A stretch of DNA of 64,000 nucleotides from NCBI GenBank assembly GCA_029202665.1, contig CP119326.1, forward strand, positions 2,790,001-2,854,000, written 5' to 3'. How positions within the stretch are numbered: position 1 is the first letter of the stretch; every line of letters starts with the position of its first letter. The notes below the pieces were generated by a model that saw only the letters and a list, made by a program, of their open reading frames with translations, was not told the DNA's origin and ran no database searches. Shown in pieces: positions 24,157 to 32,441 of the stretch. Origin of the DNA: Candidatus Brevundimonas colombiensis. Its GTDB lineage: Bacteria > Pseudomonadota > Alphaproteobacteria > Caulobacterales > Caulobacteraceae. The position numbers and the translations under genes were made by a program.

Positions 24157-25950
24157 CTACCCGTCCTGAAGGCGACCTAGGTGTCCAAGATCCAGGTTCT
24201 TGTAGGTGATTCTAGCGACCTGCTCGTATAACTCGTCCAATGGAACGGCATCAAAATAATAGGCGTCCATTCCCGCATTTGCATGTCCGAGAATCTGGTT
24301 CTGAATCGCTGAATGGATGCCTTGTCGCACCATCGCTACCTTGAAGGTATGCCGGAGCGAGTAGAACGTCGGCCTGGGATGTCTCTGAGTGCAGGCCCTG
24401 ATGATCTTTTCATTGAATCGCCTGATCCACGATGCACCCGAATAGAGCTTGCGCGGGTCGCTCGGGGCTTTCCACTGTGGGAACAGCCTCGCGTGACCAC
24501 CCTTTTGCATCTTCCGGACGTAGCGGTCGAACCCTAACTCCATAAGCGCAGGGTGAAGTGGCACTTCCCGGCGGGCATTAGGCGTCTTGCATGTGAGGTA
24601 GAACGACCTGTCCTCTGGGTCATCAGGGTCGTATTCGGTGAGTATGCTTATGTAGGGCGTCGATCCGCTCAGCTTGATGTCAGCCACCGCCAGCTGTCCC
24701 AGCTCGCTAGGGCGAGCCCCTGTGAATAGCATTAGTAGGGGCGTCCAGTAGCGATGATCGTCGAGTAGAACGCCCCCTGGGGTTCCAAACTGCGCATCGG
24801 ACTTGCAGCCAGTGAAAACCGGCATAGCGAATAGAGCCTGCAGTTCGTCCATCTTAAACGACGGGCGACTCCCCCCCTTTTTTGTTGCCCCGGCCACCTT
24901 GATGCGCTCCGCAGGCGACGCTGCCAGCCATTCTTGTGAAACCGCGTAGCCGAATAGTGCTCGAAGAACAGCGAAGTGTGTGTCACGGATCGTGTTAGCC
25001 GACACAGTCGGATAAGGCTTGAGCCTAGCGCGGTTGAGCTGGATTGCCTCAGCTAGGGACCGCTTAGGGAAGCGCTGCGTTGCATTCGTCGGGCACTGGC
25101 TCATCGCCTCTAGGAAGGAACGCACGTCTGAGGATGAGATACCCGAGATCGGTCGCGGCTCGCCGAGGTGGCTGACAAAAAGGGGAACCACTTGTTCGAT
25201 AACCTTGTGACGCCATGAGTCACCCTTCGGCTGGACCTCAAGCACGTGTAGCGCCAACTGCTTTAGCGTCCAGCTCGATTGAGGTTTGAGATTCCTGCTC
25301 AATCCGCGCTGGACCCTTTGGCTGGTGGGTTCAGCTTCCTGTCCCAACCACGCAAGATGTATCGACTTCAGCGCGTCAATCTGCGCATCCACGATTGCTT
25401 CTTCAATCCGCCTGTAATCGCTAGACCCGGGACTCGCCCCCCATCGACGCGCATCCACTGCGATGAAGTCGGCCCACTCCACTTTGAGATGGGCCTTCAT
25501 TTGGAGGAGGGCCTCCCGTCCTTTCGCTGGATCCATAAGCCGGGCAACATCGAAATGCAGATGATCGTCATCAGACGCCATCCGATCAGCCCATTCGCCC
25601 CCCGGGTCCACGTCCGCCATTGAACGCTTCTCTCGATCCCTTCGAATGGTGCTGGACCACCACTTACCTTGGATCGACTCTAGTGCTTCTTCGGTAAGGA
25701 TGCGCTGTTCACTAGACGCCAGGATCGGCGCTTTGATCGACCCCGCACGAAGGTTTGCGACCTCGGCGTCAAACCTGATCCCTAGCGGCAAGGCCCGGCC
25801 TTTGGCTTCATTCAAATCATTGGTTCGCAAGGACACCTGATAATGACTTTTGCCGCCGAAGAACGCGCTGTCCCGGACGTCATCAGGCACACGTCGCCGA
25901 TAGATGTAGACCCCAGAGCGGCGAGTGATATGAGCGGGAGCGCGTGCCAT
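24157..25950 (-). CDS. Tyrosine-type site-specific integrase
   Basis: 597 residues. N-terminus ITRRSGVYIYRRRVPDDVR is the arm-binding domain seen in DUF6538-type integrases; a SAM-like core-binding domain follows, then the catalytic domain with Arg in GARPSELGQL, SLRHTF, LGHANAG and the nucleophile in DAYYFD. It is longer than phage lambda Int because of a large middle region. It reads away from attR, starting ~105 bp inside it, as usual for genomic islands in tRNA genes. Confidence 0.95.
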   Translation of the reverse strand: MARAPAHITRRSGVYIYRRRVPDDVRDSAFFGGKSHYQVSLRTNDLNEAKGRALPLGIRFDAEVANLRAGSIKAPILASSEQRILTEEALESIQGKWWSSTIRRDREKRSMADVDPGGEWADRMASDDDHLHFDVARLMDPAKGREALLQMKAHLKVEWADFIAVDARRWGASPGSSDYRRIEEAIVDAQIDALKSIHLAWLGQEAEPTSQRVQRGLSRNLKPQSSWTLKQLALHVLEVQPKGDSWRHKVIEQVVPLFVSHLGEPRPISGISSSDVRSFLEAMSQCPTNATQRFPKRSLAEAIQLNRARLKPYPTVSANTIRDTHFAVLRALFGYAVSQEWLAASPAERIKVAGATKKGGSRPSFKMDELQALFAMPVFTGCKSDAQFGTPGGVLLDDHRYWTPLLMLFTGARPSELGQLAVADIKLSGSTPYISILTEYDPDDPEDRSFYLTCKTPNARREVPLHPALMELGFDRYVRKMQKGGHARLFPQWKAPSDPRKLYSGASWIRRFNEKIIRACTQRHPRPTFYSLRHTFKVAMVRQGIHSAIQNQILGHANAGMDAYYFDAVPLDELYEQVARITYKNLDLGHLGRLQDG

Positions 25951-26340
25951 TGAATAGACCGTTGTGTCGCAGTTTGTGCAGCGGTCTGACGCAATGAAAC
26001 GTTTTTCGTCAACTAGTTATTTCTATCCAACTGGTTGAGCGCGACACAACAAAGAGTCCCACCCTCTCCGCCATCCGGTCCTGATTTGCTGGACCTCTTG
26101 AATACCGACAGCGACACAGGTCATCAGCCCGGCGAGATCGCGATGATCCACGCCTTATCGCCCGCAAGCGGTTCGGCTATAATCGGCGGGTTGTAAGCGT
26201 CAGTCGGCGATCAACTGCGCGGCGGCCTCGTCAGCGTTGTCCATATGGCGGGCTGGCGTCCCGGTGCAGAAGCACGACGCGACTGCGCCATCGAACAGAA
26301 GTCGCCTGTCACGTCATCGATCCGTAAACGGAAGATCGCC
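25951..26340. other. Intergenic: integrase arm sites, attR, then no gene
   Basis: Contains TTGTGTCGCA at 25962-25971, its inverted relative GCGACACAAC at 26041-26050, and attR at 26057-26075. From 26076 to 26340 I see no convincing reading frame, hairpin or repeat; this is chromosomal spacer before the GST gene. Confidence 0.6.
26057..26075 (+). repeat. attR: second copy of the 19-bp core
   Basis: Exact copy of 17979-17997. Sequence left of it belongs to the element and lacks the rest of a tRNA, so this is the displaced 3' end of the target. Confidence 0.93.
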
Positions 26341-26994
26341 ATGCATCGTCTCTATTATTCGCCCGGGGCCTGCTCGCTCGCGGTCCACATCGTGCTGGAG
26401 GAGATTGGCGAGCCGTACGAGGCTGAGGTTCGATCGGCGAAAAACGGGGAAGGCACAACGACGGCGGACTATCTGACGCTCAACCCGAAAGGCCGGGTGC
26501 CCGCGCTGACAGGCGTCGCCGGCGGGACCGAAGGGGCGCCCGGCCTGCTGACCGAAGCGGTCGCTATCCTGCTGTTTCTCGCCCGCAGCTATCCCGAGGC
26601 AAAACTGATGCCAGTGGATCCGACCGGCGAAGCGCGGTGCCTGGAATGGCTGAGTTGGATTTCGATCGATCTGCACGGCATCGGCTATGGCCAGCTCTGG
26701 CGTCCGCATCGGTTCGTACCTGATCCGGCGCTATATGAGGCCGTGAAGGCCAAGGGAACTGAGAACATCCGCAGCGCTTGCGATCATATCGAACACATCC
26801 TGTCCGATGGGCGCGACTGGGCCGTGCCCGGCCAATATACGGTCGTCGATTCCTATCTTCTCGTGTTCTGGCTTTGGGGCCGACGGATCGGTCTTGAGAG
26901 CGACGCAAGCTGGCCGAACTGGGCGCGGCTGATGAACAAGGTGCTGGACCGTCGCGCGGTGAAACAGGCTCTCAGCCAGGAGGGGCTGGCCTGA
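26341..26994 (+). CDS. Glutathione S-transferase family protein
   Basis: 217 residues. N-terminal thioredoxin-like domain MHRLYYSPGACSLAVHIVLEE (catalytic Ser/Cys region of the bacterial beta-like GSTs), GRVPAL cis-Pro loop and LLTEAVAILLFLA; C-terminal helical domain ends with YTVVDSYLLVFWLWG. Conjugates glutathione to electrophiles or acts as a peroxidase. ATG 26341 fits the family; the upstream in-frame part is ignored. It is the first chromosomal gene right of the element. Confidence 0.88.
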   Translation: MHRLYYSPGACSLAVHIVLEEIGEPYEAEVRSAKNGEGTTTADYLTLNPKGRVPALTGVAGGTEGAPGLLTEAVAILLFLARSYPEAKLMPVDPTGEARCLEWLSWISIDLHGIGYGQLWRPHRFVPDPALYEAVKAKGTENIRSACDHIEHILSDGRDWAVPGQYTVVDSYLLVFWLWGRRIGLESDASWPNWARLMNKVLDRRAVKQALSQEGLA

Positions 26995-27188
26995 AATCCA
27001 TCAGGCCGCGCCGCCGATCTCAGATGCGCCTACAGGCCGCGAGCGGGCAGTCAGTAGGGTTGAAACGCAGGGCCGCCCGGTCGTTCGCCTCCGACCTGCC
27101 CAACCCTGGCGTTTGCTTGTCATGACACGAAACACTCGCCGCCTGATGGCGCCGTTGCAGAAGCGTGTGCACGAACCGGCTGTCGGCC

Positions 27189-28775
27189 TTAAGCCGCCAC
27201 AACGGCCTCAACGGCCGGTTCGGTGCGGATCATGTAGTCGAAGGCCGACAGCCCCGCCTTGGAGCCTTCGCCCATGGCGATGACGATCTGCTTGTAGGGC
27301 ACGGTCGTCACGTCGCCGGCGGCGAAGACGCCCGGCTGGGTGGTCTCGCCGCGATGATCGACCTCGATCTCGCCGCGCGGGGTCAGGGCCACCGCCCCGT
27401 GCAGCCATTCGGTGTTGGGCACCAGGCCGATCTGCACGAAGATCCCTTCCAGATCGACGTCATGCTGGGCGTCGGAGTTGCGGTCCTTGTAGGACAGGCC
27501 CGTCACCTTCTCGCCGTCGCCGTGAACCTGGGTCGTCAGGGCCGAGGTGACGATCCGCACGTTCGGCAGGGTCGCCAGCTTCCTCTGCAGCACCGCATCG
27601 GCCCGCAGTTCGCTGTCGTATTCGATCAGGGTCACATGGGCGACGATGCCCGCCAGATCGATGGCCGCCTCGACGCCCGAGTTGCCGCCGCCGATCACCG
27701 CCACCCGCTTGCCCTTGAACAGCGGCCCGTCGCAGTGCGGGCAATAGGCCACGCCCTTGTTGCGATACTGGTCCTCGCCCGGCACGTTCATCTGGCGCCA
27801 GCGGGCGCCGGTTGACAGGATCACCGTGCGCGACTTCAGCGACGCGCCGTTCTCCAGCACCACCTCGTGCAGACCGCCCGGAACCTTGGCCGGGATCAGT
27901 TTCGCCGCCTTGTTCAGGTTCATGATGTCCACTTCGTATTCGCGGACGTGCTGCTCCAGATGGACGGCCAGTTTCGGCCCTTCGGTATGGGGCACCGAGA
28001 TGAAGTTCTCGATGGCCATGGTGTCCAGCACCTGACCGCCGAACCGCTCGGCGACGACGCCGGTGCGGATGCCCTTGCGGGCGGTGTAGATGGCCGCCGC
28101 CGCCCCGGCCGGACCGCCGCCGACGACCAGCACGTCGAACGGGTCCTTGGCCTTGATCTTCTCGGCGGCCTTGGCCTCGGCGCCGGTGTCGATCTTGGCG
28201 ACGATCTGCTCCAGCTCCATCCGCCCCTGACCGAACAACTCGCCGTTCAGGAAGACGGTCGGCACGGCCATGATCTTGCGCTCGTCCACCTCGTCCTTGA
28301 ACAGGCCGCCTTCGATGGCGACGTGTTTGATGCGCGGATTGATCACGCTCATCAGGTTCAGGGCCTGCACCACGTCGGGGCAGTTCTGGCAGGACAGAGA
28401 GAAATAGGTTTCGAACAGATAGTCGCCGTCCAGGTCCTTGATCTGCTGGATCACATCCTGCGCCGCCTTGGACGGATGGCCGCCGACGTGCAGCAGGGCC
28501 AGCACCAGAGACGTGAACTCGTGGCCCAGCGGAATGCCCGCGAACCGCACGCCGATGTCCGTGCCCTTCCTGCGGATCAGGAAGCTGGGCTGGCGTTCGT
28601 CGTCATAGTCGCGGCCCATCTCGACCTTGCCGTGCGAGACCGAGACGATGTCCTCCAGCAGGGCCTTCAGCTCCTGCGATTTCGGCCCGGCGCCCAGCGA
28701 GGCGACCAGTTCGACGGGATGGACGATGTTCTTGAGGTAGCCCTCGAGCTGAGTTTTCAGATTGGCGTCCAGCAT
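27189..28775 (-). CDS. ahpF: Alkyl hydroperoxide reductase subunit F
   Basis: 528 residues, usual AhpF length. N-terminal double thioredoxin fold with CQNC, FAD domain GGGPAGAAAAIYTARKG, disulfide centre YCPHCDGPLF, NADH domain IGGGNSGVEAAIDL, and the end AAGDVTTVPYKQI. It reduces AhpC using NADH. It lies 180 bp downstream of ahpC on the same strand. Confidence 0.97.
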   Translation of the reverse strand: MLDANLKTQLEGYLKNIVHPVELVASLGAGPKSQELKALLEDIVSVSHGKVEMGRDYDDERQPSFLIRRKGTDIGVRFAGIPLGHEFTSLVLALLHVGGHPSKAAQDVIQQIKDLDGDYLFETYFSLSCQNCPDVVQALNLMSVINPRIKHVAIEGGLFKDEVDERKIMAVPTVFLNGELFGQGRMELEQIVAKIDTGAEAKAAEKIKAKDPFDVLVVGGGPAGAAAAIYTARKGIRTGVVAERFGGQVLDTMAIENFISVPHTEGPKLAVHLEQHVREYEVDIMNLNKAAKLIPAKVPGGLHEVVLENGASLKSRTVILSTGARWRQMNVPGEDQYRNKGVAYCPHCDGPLFKGKRVAVIGGGNSGVEAAIDLAGIVAHVTLIEYDSELRADAVLQRKLATLPNVRIVTSALTTQVHGDGEKVTGLSYKDRNSDAQHDVDLEGIFVQIGLVPNTEWLHGAVALTPRGEIEVDHRGETTQPGVFAAGDVTTVPYKQIVIAMGEGSKAGLSAFDYMIRTEPAVEAVVAA

Positions 28776-28955
28776 GGGTTTCTCCTCAAAAGGTGCGGCG
28801 CGTCGCCTGCCAGCCCGGCGTCCGGGCGAGGCGATCTGCGCGAAAAATCTGGGTGCGCCGACGAGGCGCCAGAACCGGCGGGGGCCAGGAAACGCTACGC
28901 GCCCCCGCCGATGGCTCAGGCCCGGCCGAGGCCGGACCCGAAGGGAAACAGAGAC

Positions 28956-29519
28956 TTAGATCTTGCCGACGAGGTCGAGCGACGGCGCCAGGGTGGCTTC
29001 GCCTTCTTCCCACTTGGCCGGGCAGACTTCACCGGGGTGGGCGGCGACGTATTGGGCGGCCTTGACCTTGCGCAGCAGTTCCGCGGCGTTGCGGCCCACG
29101 CCTTCCGACGTGATCTCCATGAACTGGATCACGCCTTCCGGGTCGACCAGGAAGGTCGCGCGGTCGGCCAGGCCCACGCCCGGACGCATGACGTCGAAGT
29201 TGTTGGTGATCACGCCCGACTGGTCGCCGACCATGTAGTAGTTGATCTTGCCGATGGCGGGCGAGGTGTCGTGCCAGGCCTTGTGGCTGAAGTGGGTGTC
29301 GGTCGAGACCGAGAAGACCTCGACGCCCAGGCCCTGCAGCGTCGAATAGGAGTCAGCCAGGTCTTCCAACTCGGTCGGGCAGACGAAGGTGAAGTCGGCC
29401 GGATAGAAGAAGAAGATGGCCCATTTGCCCTTTACGTCGGCGTCCGTGATGTCGACGAACTTGCCTTCCTTGTAGGCGGTCGCCGCGAAGGGTTTGATCG
29501 TCGTGTTGATGAGGGCCAT
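28956..29519 (-). CDS. ahpC: Alkyl hydroperoxide reductase subunit C (peroxiredoxin)
   Basis: 187 residues. Peroxidatic Cys in FVCPTELEDLAD and resolving Cys in HPGEVCPAKW mark a typical 2-Cys AhpC. Reduces hydrogen peroxide, organic peroxides and peroxynitrite with AhpF. A motif resembling half of an OxyR site lies at 29606-29620, about 90 bp upstream. Confidence 0.97.
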   Translation of the reverse strand: MALINTTIKPFAATAYKEGKFVDITDADVKGKWAIFFFYPADFTFVCPTELEDLADSYSTLQGLGVEVFSVSTDTHFSHKAWHDTSPAIGKINYYMVGDQSGVITNNFDVMRPGVGLADRATFLVDPEGVIQFMEITSEGVGRNAAELLRKVKAAQYVAAHPGEVCPAKWEEGEATLAPSLDLVGKI

Positions 29520-29605
29520 GTGAAATCCATCGGCTGGGGGGTTGGGAGAGCCGACTCATACCGCACCGCAACACATAAACCCAATCACTTATTTGCAGAT
29601 GCACA

Positions 29606-29620
29606 ATAGATTTTGGTTAT
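29606..29620 (-). promoter_or_regulatory. Possible OxyR-type half operator upstream of ahpC
   Basis: ATAG-N7-TTAT at the spacing of one OxyR half operator (ATAG-N7-CTAT), one mismatch. Only one such unit is clear and the region is AT-rich for this genome, so chance is possible. Confidence 0.3.
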
Positions 29621-29634
29621 AGATAATTGTCACC

Positions 29635-30342
29635 TTAGGTACAGGGCGGATATGTGCGGAAATGCGCCTCATACTCGGCCATCGTGCTTGGGAAATTCAT
29701 GGCCTTGCGTCTCTCGTCGACATGTTCGGGGTCTTCCAGATTGTCCACGACCCAGCGTCCCTCCTTGCAAGTCATCTGAGTGCCGTAGCGCTGTTGACGA
29801 CCTTCATTGATCGCCAGACGGTCGTACATCAGGCCGTAGCTCTGACCATCGACCTCCCCTTGCGCGACAAGCGGTTCCAGCACTGGAACAAATCGTCGCC
29901 AGTTCTCCAGATCGGAATGCTGAATGATCAGGAATGCGGCCCCGGCGGCCTGCTGGCCATAGACCGATTTCTTGAACCACCCCTCCGGCGGAACCATAGT
30001 AAGCAGTTCGTCCAGCAAAGCCTTATCGACGGCCCCCATGGATTCCCAGGCCAAGGCTTCGGCGGAGTGTCGTTCGCCAGCAGGCAGGACGCTGAAATCC
30101 AGAACCGTGAAGGCGCGCCTGCCGACTTGGTCCAGCGCGCCCATGCGTTCAAGGCGCTCGCGATCGGAGGTCGGCGGCGGCAAAGCGGCCTGCCGCGCCT
30201 TTTCGGCCGCGATAGCCTCGGCGACAGGCGCAACCAAGGCTCTGGCCTCGGCGCTCAACTCGGCTGACGGCTGCTGGGCCATCAGCGCCGCCATCACAAT
30301 CAATCCGATCATAACACCCCCACAACCGACAGGAGACATCAT
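29635..30342 (-). CDS. DUF6624 domain secreted protein
   Basis: 235 residues. Hydrophobic N-terminus (MIGLIVMAALMAQQ) suggests export. The body has AAFLIIQHSDLENWRRFVPVLEPLVAQGEV and LAINEGRQQRYGTQM then VDERRKAMNFPSTMAEYEAHF, the pattern of DUF6624. No biochemical role known. AAGG sits before the first ATG pair; the internal ATG at 30312 is an alternative. Confidence 0.75.
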   Translation of the reverse strand: MMSPVGCGGVMIGLIVMAALMAQQPSAELSAEARALVAPVAEAIAAEKARQAALPPPTSDRERLERMGALDQVGRRAFTVLDFSVLPAGERHSAEALAWESMGAVDKALLDELLTMVPPEGWFKKSVYGQQAAGAAFLIIQHSDLENWRRFVPVLEPLVAQGEVDGQSYGLMYDRLAINEGRQQRYGTQMTCKEGRWVVDNLEDPEHVDERRKAMNFPSTMAEYEAHFRTYPPCT

Positions 30343-30372
30343 CGCGCCTTCGTGGCGAAGTTTGGGCGACCT

Positions 30373-31575
30373 TCAGTACAGCAGGAACGGCCGCCGCGTC
30401 TCTTCCCACGCCGTCTCGTCGGGCCGTGTCACAGCGTCCAGATCGAACGGCGCCGCATCCGCGTCGTCCACCCATTCGCGCAAGCCCGGCCCACCGTTTA
30501 TCACGTCTATGGGCAGTTTGCCGAACGCATACTCATACGGAAAATCGCGCCATAGGTCGTAGTCGGGATATAGCCGCCGGATCGCCTTGAACCCCAGCGC
30601 CTGCACGCGCCACGGCCTAAACGTCGCATGGTCATAGGCGGGATCATCGACGTGGATCTGCACCCCGCTGCACAGTGTCCCGACGTGTTTGTGGAAGGTC
30701 GGCTCGAACCACATGGGCCGCAGCACGCAGCCCGCCAGCCAGTCGGGCGCCAGCCCCTGCATCTCGGCGATCATCGCCCGCGCGTCGATATCCGGCGCCC
30801 CGAACAGCTCCAGAGGCCGGGTCGTTCCCCGCCCTTCCGACAGGGTCGCCCCCTCCAGCATCACCGTGCCCGCATAGGCCCGCGCCATCGACAGGTTCGG
30901 CGCATTGGGGCTGGGGTTGACCCACGACCGTTCGCCCAGGGGCCAGCCGAAGCCCGGCCCCTCCTCCGGCGCCCAGCCCTGCATCTCGATCACCCGATAT
31001 TCGACGTCCAGCTTAAAGTGGTCGATGAACCACAGGCCCAGTTCGCCCATCGTCATCCCATGCCGCATCGGCATCGGCCCGGCCCCGACGAAGCTCTCGT
31101 ATCCGGATCGCAGCATCAGCCCCTCGACCGGCCGCCCCGCCGGATTGGGCCGATCCAGCACCCACACCGCCTTGCCGTGTTTCGCCGCCGCCTCCAGCAC
31201 ATAGAGCAGCGTCGTCACATAGGTGTAGATGCGGCACCCCAGGTCCTGCAGGTCGATCAGGATGACGTCGAACGTCTCCATCCATTCGTCCCTGGGCCGC
31301 CGCACCTGGCCGTACAGGCTGAAGACCGGGATGCCGTGCACCGGATCGCGGTAATCCGGGCTCTCCATCATATTGTCCTGCAGGTCGCCCTTCATCCCGT
31401 GCTGCGGCCCGAACGCGGCGCTGAGGGTGATCTCGGGACAGGCGGCCAGCGCATCCACCGCATGGGTCAGGTCGCGCGTCACCGAGGCCGGATGCGCCAG
31501 CAGCGCCACGCGCCGCCCCTTCAACGGCGCCCTGAGCGCAGCATCGGACAGCAGGCGGTCGAGGCCGAAGTTCAT
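30373..31575 (-). CDS. DUF1343 / NamZ-like exo-beta-N-acetylmuramidase
   Basis: 400 residues, one DUF1343 domain: VALLAHPASVTRDLTHAVDAL, FGPQHGMKGDLQDNM, LIDLQDLGCRIYTYVTTL and WVLDRPNPAGRPVEGLML. NamZ of this family removes MurNAc from the non-reducing end of muropeptide glycans during cell-wall recycling. No signal peptide is obvious here, so a cytosolic or unusual location is possible. Its start overlaps the stop of the DOMON-like gene by 4 bp. Confidence 0.88.
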   Translation of the reverse strand: MNFGLDRLLSDAALRAPLKGRRVALLAHPASVTRDLTHAVDALAACPEITLSAAFGPQHGMKGDLQDNMMESPDYRDPVHGIPVFSLYGQVRRPRDEWMETFDVILIDLQDLGCRIYTYVTTLLYVLEAAAKHGKAVWVLDRPNPAGRPVEGLMLRSGYESFVGAGPMPMRHGMTMGELGLWFIDHFKLDVEYRVIEMQGWAPEEGPGFGWPLGERSWVNPSPNAPNLSMARAYAGTVMLEGATLSEGRGTTRPLELFGAPDIDARAMIAEMQGLAPDWLAGCVLRPMWFEPTFHKHVGTLCSGVQIHVDDPAYDHATFRPWRVQALGFKAIRRLYPDYDLWRDFPYEYAFGKLPIDVINGGPGLREWVDDADAAPFDLDAVTRPDETAWEETRRPFLLY

Positions 31576-32078
31576 GGCAGTTCCAGCGCGAAGGAGTCGG
31601 GATGATGAAAGTCCGGCTTATCCGAAGGATGCGCCAGCGCCCAGTATCCGACAGAACCGTTCATCCCTTGGATCACGGCGGTCAGGCCGATCACCCCCGT
31701 CGCTCCGTCCGGCAGGGTCACGTCCGCCGTCAGCGCGAACTGTCCCGGCGCCCGGCGCGTCACGATGAAGGGCGCAGTCATGTCGAAGGCGCGCATCCCG
31801 TGCCGATAGCCTTCGAATCGATAGGCAGCCCACGCCCCCGACGGCGACAGATTGTATTCGACATAGCCGTCCGGCGTCGCCGCGAACGCCTCGAAACAGG
31901 TCGCGCGCCACAGGTCGTCGGTCCGCACCCGCGCCGCGTCTTGCGGCCACAGCACCGTCTCCACCGGCCCCGACAGCGCATAATCCAGACTGAGCCGATC
32001 GCCCTGCCGCCGCGCCTCGACCTCCAGGGTCAGGCCGTCGTGGCGCGATGTCGGATGGGGGATCAGGGGCAGCCGCAT
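31572..32078 (-). CDS. DOMON-like domain protein
   Basis: 168 residues, all beta-strand-like (LTLEVEARRQGDRLSLDYALSG, TVLWPQDAARVRTDDLWRATCFEAF, VEYNLSPSGAWAAYRF), the pattern of the DOMON-like carbohydrate/heme-binding family. Function unknown. Overlaps the NamZ-like gene (ATGA), so the two are co-translated and may share a cell-wall role. ATG 32078 preferred over 32096. Confidence 0.8.
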   Translation of the reverse strand: MRLPLIPHPTSRHDGLTLEVEARRQGDRLSLDYALSGPVETVLWPQDAARVRTDDLWRATCFEAFAATPDGYVEYNLSPSGAWAAYRFEGYRHGMRAFDMTAPFIVTRRAPGQFALTADVTLPDGATGVIGLTAVIQGMNGSVGYWALAHPSDKPDFHHPDSFALELP

Positions 32079-32441
32079 CCCCCTTTCGTATCGCACGCGG
32101 GGCGCCGGTCAACGCGCCCGGGGCGACAACCGTCCTATTTCTTGGCGCCAATCCCTTGTCCGGTAAGGGTTTGCGCCGCCCGCCCCGGTGTTTGGCGCCC
32201 ACGACCCGAGGCCGGTCTATAATGGCCGCCCCAGCCCGTTCGAGAGAAGCCGCCGAATTGCACTCAATTGCATATTGCACTGTTTTCGCGGGTGCAGTGC
32301 AATTTCGCCCCAGTCCGATTTCAGACATTTCAGACGATTCAGACGGTGTTTTTTCGCCCGAGCGTCTGAACCGCCCCTCCCCCCTCTTCAGCTCACCAAA
32401 GGGAAGACGCCCGTCGGCATCTTTGCTAACGGAGCTTCGCC
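32079..32441. other. 363-bp intergenic region upstream of tyrS
   Basis: No gene seen. It holds TATAAT at 32217-32222, several TTGCA elements, a 9-bp inverted repeat and three phased TTCAGAC repeats (detailed at 32274-32370). It is much less GC-rich than its flanks in 32258-32355. Confidence 0.7.
32274..32370 (+). promoter_or_regulatory. Hairpins and phased TTCAGAC repeats in the tyrS leader
   Basis: ATTGCACTG (32274-32282) pairs with CAGTGCAAT (32295-32303). Then TTTCAGAC, TTTCAGAC and ATTCAGAC start at 32319, 32328 and 32337, exactly 9 bp apart. The last, TTCAGACG (32338-32345), is the exact complement of CGTCTGAA at 32363-32370, with a run of six T between. This may be a leader RNA that folds in alternative ways, or a protein operator. 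Confidence 0.5.

Noticed and set aside
28963..29609. Plus-strand frames across ahpC/ahpF
   Set aside because: Antisense to two clear peroxidase genes.
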